From an uncultured Bacteroidales bacterium (GTDB taxonomy: Bacteria; Bacteroidota; Bacteroidia; Bacteroidales; UBA932), in assembly GCA_934725285.1 (NCBI GenBank), contig CAKVBK010000061.1:1-10255 (forward strand): DNA of 10,255 bases, in the 5' to 3' direction. A program made the position numbers and the translations under genes. Below, one piece after another: positions 6,922 to 10,255 of this stretch. Every line of letters begins with the position of its first letter. Within the stretch, counting starts at the first letter, position 1. The notes under the pieces are model-generated. The model was not told the origin of the DNA and made no database searches. It saw only the letters and a program-made list of their open reading frames with translations.

Positions 6922-8370
6922 TTAAACGAACGGGAACAATTTTGTGACCCAGAAGAATCCAAGCACAAGTCCGAAGATTCCGATTAGAATGCCAATCTTC
7001 GCCATGTCCTTTGTCTGCACAAGCCCGGTAGAGGCCGCGATGGCGTTCGGAGGGGTGGAAATAGGGAAAAGCATTGCCACAGACGAGCAGACAGCCACCA
7101 GAATGATCATCGCCTGAGGACCACCCATCGCCATGAACTCGGCATTGTTGGCGGCTGACGGATCGGCCATACCCTGCGCCACAACAATCAGGATAGGGAT
7201 CAGCAGGGCCGATGTCGCGGAATGGCTGATGAAGTTGGAAAGCGCATAGCAGACAAGTCCTGAAACGGTGAGGACGAGCAGCAGTGGCATGCTTCCGAAA
7301 GGAATGGCTGCGATAAGGACCTTCGCGAGACCTGTATCCTGCAGGATATAACCGAGGGCGAAGCCTCCGGCCACAAGCCAAAGCACGGTCCAGTTGACCT
7401 CCTTGATCTCTTCCTTACCGAAAAGCCCGGTCATCGTGAAGGCGGCAAGAGGGATGAGGGCAACAACATTTGAGCTGATGTGATGAAGCTGCTCCGTCGC
7501 CCAAAGCAGGATTGTCACGGCAAAGATGATCCACACATAGACTGTCTTCCAATCCTTCTTCTTGTCGCTGTCTGGAATCTCAAGAACGAGTTTCTTGGTC
7601 TTGAACGGGAAGAATACTATCAAAAGAAGCCATGCGAAGAGAATCATGATGATCACGTACGGAATCATGTGAACACACCAGTCACCGAACGAGACATCGA
7701 TGCCGGCCTGCTCAAGATAACCTTTGGCAGTGGCGTTAGGAGGGGTTCCGATAGGGGTTCCGATACCTCCGAGGTTGGCGGCGATCGGAATAGACAGAGC
7801 CAGTCCCACCTTTCCCTTGTCATCACTCGGCAGCTTTGAGAGCACAGGAGCGAGGAACGAAAGCATCATCGCGGCAGTGGCCGTGTTGCTCATGAACATC
7901 GAGAACACTGAGATGATGATGAGGAATCCAAGAAGCACCATCTTTGGTTTGGTTCCGAATATGCTTAGAAGTGACTTCGCCAACGTGACATCGAGGCCGA
8001 AGCGCTCAGCCATGATGGCAAGCACGAAACCGCCAAGAAACAGCATCACGACAGGATCGGCGAAGGCAGACATTATCTTCTTGTAGCTTACCAGCTGGCC
8101 GTACTCCGGGTTGCAGAAAAATCCGAAACCTTTGTCGGAGACGGTGAGCAGGGCGATGACGATGACGAGGACAGAGGTCGTCCAGTTAGGAATGATCTCA
8201 AACATCCACATCAAGGCGGCGAACACGAACAAGGCAATCACACGCTGCTGAACGACAGTCAGAGCGTCGATGCCGAAAAAAGAGGTAGGCACACACCACA
8301 AGAAGAGTGTCACCAGCAGAACAATCGGCAGAAGCACAAAGTGCTTCACATTGAATTTCTTTTCAGCCAT
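6922..8370 (-). CDS. DASS/SLC13-family anion (di/tricarboxylate) transporter
   Basis: A 482-residue inner-membrane protein with about a dozen hydrophobic segments, the size of bacterial DASS carriers such as VcINDY. The two inverted repeats are visible: SNT at 161-163 (MFMSNTATAAMM) with GIGTPIGTPPNATA after it (203-216), and SHS at 382-384 (NFISHSATSALL) with ISTPPNAIA after it (437-445). These are the hairpin and TPPNA sodium/substrate loops of the family. EIIPNWTTSV (58-67) matches the conserved early motif. The second motif is SHS rather than the SNT of VcINDY, which may affect the second sodium site or the substrate. The likely activity is sodium-coupled uptake of succinate, malate or a similar anion; the exact substrate is not predictable. 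The gene follows the M49-like lipoprotein by 22 bases and precedes porin-like gene B by 23. Confidence 0.92.
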   Translation of the reverse strand: MAEKKFNVKHFVLLPIVLLVTLFLWCVPTSFFGIDALTVVQQRVIALFVFAALMWMFEIIPNWTTSVLVIVIALLTVSDKGFGFFCNPEYGQLVSYKKIMSAFADPVVMLFLGGFVLAIMAERFGLDVTLAKSLLSIFGTKPKMVLLGFLIIISVFSMFMSNTATAAMMLSFLAPVLSKLPSDDKGKVGLALSIPIAANLGGIGTPIGTPPNATAKGYLEQAGIDVSFGDWCVHMIPYVIIMILFAWLLLIVFFPFKTKKLVLEIPDSDKKKDWKTVYVWIIFAVTILLWATEQLHHISSNVVALIPLAAFTMTGLFGKEEIKEVNWTVLWLVAGGFALGYILQDTGLAKVLIAAIPFGSMPLLLVLTVSGLVCYALSNFISHSATSALLIPILIVVAQGMADPSAANNAEFMAMGGPQAMIILVAVCSSVAMLFPISTPPNAIAASTGLVQTKDMAKIGILIGIFGLVLGFFWVTKLFPFV

Positions 8371-8392
8371 TACTATTATTTAATTTTGATCA

Positions 8393-9991
8393 TTATTTCA
8401 CAAATTCGTATCTGATGTCGATAGGAATGCCTTGGAGGCGGATGTTGACAAGGTCAGCCTTGAAATTGTCAGACAGCTCGCAGTACCTGCTCTCGAAGCT
8501 TTCGGCGAAATCATAGTCGCCTGTCGCCTGTGTCTTGATAACTATACCGGCAAGCTCACCTACCAGAGCGAGAGTCTTGTCATAGTCAATGGTGTACTGC
8601 CCACTGTCGCCACGGGTGAATGCGCCGTTGGTATTCAGATAATTGAACATCATCACGTAGGCACGGCCAAGCTGAGACACCTCCCCGAAACGCTCGGAAC
8701 GTACAAGGTTCGCCACAAACGTGGTGATCGCGTCCTCCTTGGTGATGATGGCCGGAATCTTGTGCTCGTCAAGAAGACCGCACACAAGGTAAAGTCCAAC
8801 CAGATTGGCCTTTGCGTCCTCCCAAGTCAGAGCTTTGTTTCCCAAGGCCTCGTTCACACTGCCTTTGCCGTTGACCGTCTCCTTGACACCAAGGCCATGG
8901 GCGATCTCGCGGAAAGCGATATTCCAGTAGAAGGCTTCCTCGTCAAGATGAGCCTGCTGGTCCTGGTTCAGGACTACATTGCCGACCGGGCTTACCAGCC
9001 GGTTGAATTTCTCCGCCATGATGTTGCGCAGAAGGGCTGTTCTTGTTCCAGCCTTAGCCTGGACTTCAGCGCTGTAAGGTAGGTTGAGGGCAGTCATCTT
9101 TATCCCTGCATTGGCATGTCCGGAGCAGTATATGGCGTCATAGGCGTAGATGTCAGACTCACTTCCTGGGACAAAGGTCTTGTACTCGTCAGCGCAAGGG
9201 ATTTTTTTCTGAAGATCCGGGAGCATGGTCTTGAACTGGTTCAGAACCTCCGTGCGCTTGATATCCTTGAGAAGCACGTATGCCTCGTAAGAAGCCTTGA
9301 GGCCATAAAGCTGGTCATCGTTCACCTCGTCAGGTCCGATGATAAGATCCATCTTGCTGTCAGTCATCTCAAGCCATGCCAGATCGCTGTCATAGTAATA
9401 GTCAGACTGAAGCGCGTCAATCTTCTTCAGAAGATAATTGCGGACACTCGGTTTGATCGTGATGTCCGAAGCGGCCTTCAGGTAGTTGCAGATCTTGTCG
9501 ATGTTGTATTTGAACATGTCATGGTACCAGACAGGAGTTATGCCGCCGCCGGCATCCCTCACGATCATGGTATAGGCGCTGTTCTTGACTGGGTTCTTCA
9601 AGGAGTCAAACTCCGCGGCGGTCATGTCAGCAGGGTAAAAATTGGCGCCGAGAGGTCTTTCACCGTACCCTTCGACGAACGATTTCCCGTCGAGGCGATC
9701 CCAAGGGCCATAATTGATCTTTGAATATTCCTTGAGATCAGCGTCAGGAAGGGCATCCATCAAGGACTTGTCACCGAAACTCTGCACCCAATAGATGCTG
9801 TCCACCTGATCGGCTGCGAATTTGTAAAGATTGAGAACTTCCTTGCCGTTGTCAGATATTCCGGAAAGATCCGGAGACTCGATCCTCACGAGGGCATACT
9901 CATCTGCCTTCTTCTGAACGGCTGTCTTCGGCGTGGTGTCACAAGAAGAAACCAAAGCCAAAAGCATCAATGCCAAAGCGGTTCTTTTCAT
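8393..9991 (-). CDS. M49 (dipeptidyl-peptidase III-like) family lipoprotein with altered zinc motif
   Basis: A 532-residue predicted lipoprotein: signal peptide with lipobox LVSSC, Cys17 lipidated, so probably periplasmic-facing at a membrane. The C-terminal half matches the compact M49-type metallopeptidases of Bacteroidota: AGIKMTALNLP (295-305), GTRTALLRNIMAEKF (315-329), the active-site helix REIAHGLGVKETVNGKG (361-377) and WEDAKANLVGLYLV (390-403). In relatives as I recall them the helix reads HE-x-x-HGLG and the second motif EEAKAD. Here the first zinc His is Arg361 (codon CGC, 8911-8909), the general-base Glu362 and His365 remain, and the second motif has Asp392 and Asn396. Zinc binding may therefore be lost or changed. 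It is the first gene of the six-gene operon, with a candidate promoter about 50 bases upstream. Family assignment is firm; peptidase activity is doubtful. Confidence 0.85.
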   Translation of the reverse strand: MKRTALALMLLALVSSCDTTPKTAVQKKADEYALVRIESPDLSGISDNGKEVLNLYKFAADQVDSIYWVQSFGDKSLMDALPDADLKEYSKINYGPWDRLDGKSFVEGYGERPLGANFYPADMTAAEFDSLKNPVKNSAYTMIVRDAGGGITPVWYHDMFKYNIDKICNYLKAASDITIKPSVRNYLLKKIDALQSDYYYDSDLAWLEMTDSKMDLIIGPDEVNDDQLYGLKASYEAYVLLKDIKRTEVLNQFKTMLPDLQKKIPCADEYKTFVPGSESDIYAYDAIYCSGHANAGIKMTALNLPYSAEVQAKAGTRTALLRNIMAEKFNRLVSPVGNVVLNQDQQAHLDEEAFYWNIAFREIAHGLGVKETVNGKGSVNEALGNKALTWEDAKANLVGLYLVCGLLDEHKIPAIITKEDAITTFVANLVRSERFGEVSQLGRAYVMMFNYLNTNGAFTRGDSGQYTIDYDKTLALVGELAGIVIKTQATGDYDFAESFESRYCELSDNFKADLVNIRLQGIPIDIRYEFVK

Positions 9992-10039
9992 TTCGAAATA
10001 GAGTGTTATTGAATATTAATTTCTATTTATCAAATCTTG

Positions 10040-10047
10040 CAAATTTA
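10040..10047 (-). promoter_or_regulatory. Candidate -7 element of the six-gene operon
   Basis: On the minus strand the bases read TAAATTTG, an exact match to the Bacteroides -7 consensus TAnnTTTG. Transcription would begin near 10034, about 43 bases before the M49-like gene. The -33 region would fall within or beside the T tract of the upstream gdhA terminator, where no clear TTTG at ideal spacing is seen. Confidence 0.55.
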
Positions 10048-10060
10048 ATGAATATAAATG

Positions 10061-10091
10061 AAAAAAGCGCATCAACGAGACGTTGACGCGC
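10061..10091 (-). terminator. Intrinsic terminator of gdhA
   Basis: On the minus strand GCGCGTCAACG (10091-10081) pairs with CGTTGATGCGC (10077-10067) as an 11-bp stem with one G-U pair and a TCT loop, followed by six T (10066-10061). It lies 26 bases after the gdhA stop and separates that gene from the six-gene operon. On the plus strand the same stem has an A-C mismatch and no T tract, so it acts in one direction. Confidence 0.92.
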
Positions 10092-10117
10092 ATATATTCG
10101 TAAGAAATCTTACTTTT

Positions 10118-10255
10118 TTAGATAATACCCTGCTCAAGCATAGCCTGCGCGACCTTCATAAAGCCGGCGATGTTGGCTCCCTTCACGTAGTCAACGCTGC
10201 CGTCCGGACGTGTGCCGTACTTCACGCACTGCTCGTGGATGCTCTGCATGATCCA
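10118..10255 (-). CDS. gdhA: Glutamate dehydrogenase (NADP type), C-terminal 45 residues
   Basis: Only the 3' end is in the window. The last 45 residues include YVKGANIAGFMKVAQAML and end EQGII. This matches the C-terminus of hexameric NADP-dependent glutamate dehydrogenases, where the segment YVKGANIAGF is highly conserved. The enzyme makes glutamate from 2-oxoglutarate and ammonium in the cytoplasm. A strong terminator follows, so it is probably not co-transcribed with the downstream operon. Cofactor assignment to NADP rests on resemblance to the Bacteroides/Escherichia coli GdhA group and cannot be proved from this fragment. Confidence 0.93.
   Translation of the reverse strand, partial: WIMQSIHEQCVKYGTRPDGSVDYVKGANIAGFMKVAQAMLEQGII

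Noticed and set aside
9116..9724. 202-codon plus-strand open frame
   Set aside because: Antisense to the M49-like gene; Val/Leu-rich shadow translation without a recognisable family.
8393..9991. Reading the M49-like gene as a pseudogene
   Set aside because: The frame is full length and uninterrupted, the signal peptide and the rest of the family motifs are intact, and it heads a tight operon; point changes at the metal site alone do not show decay.

Overview
The window looks like chromosomal DNA of a Bacteroidales (Bacteroidota) bacterium. Evidence: TAnnTTTG-type -7 promoter elements, weak or absent Shine-Dalgarno sequences, an argR-GNAT-argG arginine cluster of Bacteroides type, a DUF5723-like protein, and several short Bacteroidota-style lipoprotein and Sec signal peptides. 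Base composition is roughly even across the window. I see no insertion sequence, integrase, tRNA, rRNA or CRISPR array. Genus is not determined.

Left part (1-1682): an arginine cluster on the minus strand, transcribed argR -> GNAT acyltransferase (likely N-acylglutamate synthase) -> argG (5' part only; it runs off the left edge). The argG start overlaps the GNAT stop by one base. A candidate promoter and an ArgR-type operator sit directly upstream of argR, suggesting autoregulation. Diverging from it on the plus strand is a small S24/S26-type peptidase with a Ser/His rather than Ser/Lys dyad.

Centre and right (2158-10047): six minus-strand genes with short gaps or overlaps, plausibly one operon. 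In transcription order they are a lipoprotein of the M49 (dipeptidyl-peptidase III-like) family, a DASS/SLC13 dicarboxylate-type transporter, two tandem paralogous outer-membrane porin-like barrels, a small lipoprotein, and a DUF5723-like protein. A candidate promoter lies just upstream of the first gene, and a strong GC-rich terminator shared with the convergent peptidase gene lies after the last. The natural reading is an envelope uptake unit: two barrels for outer-membrane passage, the DASS carrier for inner-membrane import of di- or tricarboxylates, and accessory lipoproteins. The substrate is inferred only from the DASS family.

The most notable point is that the M49-like protein has Arg where the first zinc-binding His of its HExxH motif should be, and has changes in the second zinc motif, so it may be a pseudoenzyme. 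At the far right, the 3' end of an NADP-type glutamate dehydrogenase gene (gdhA) enters the window, followed by its own intrinsic terminator.
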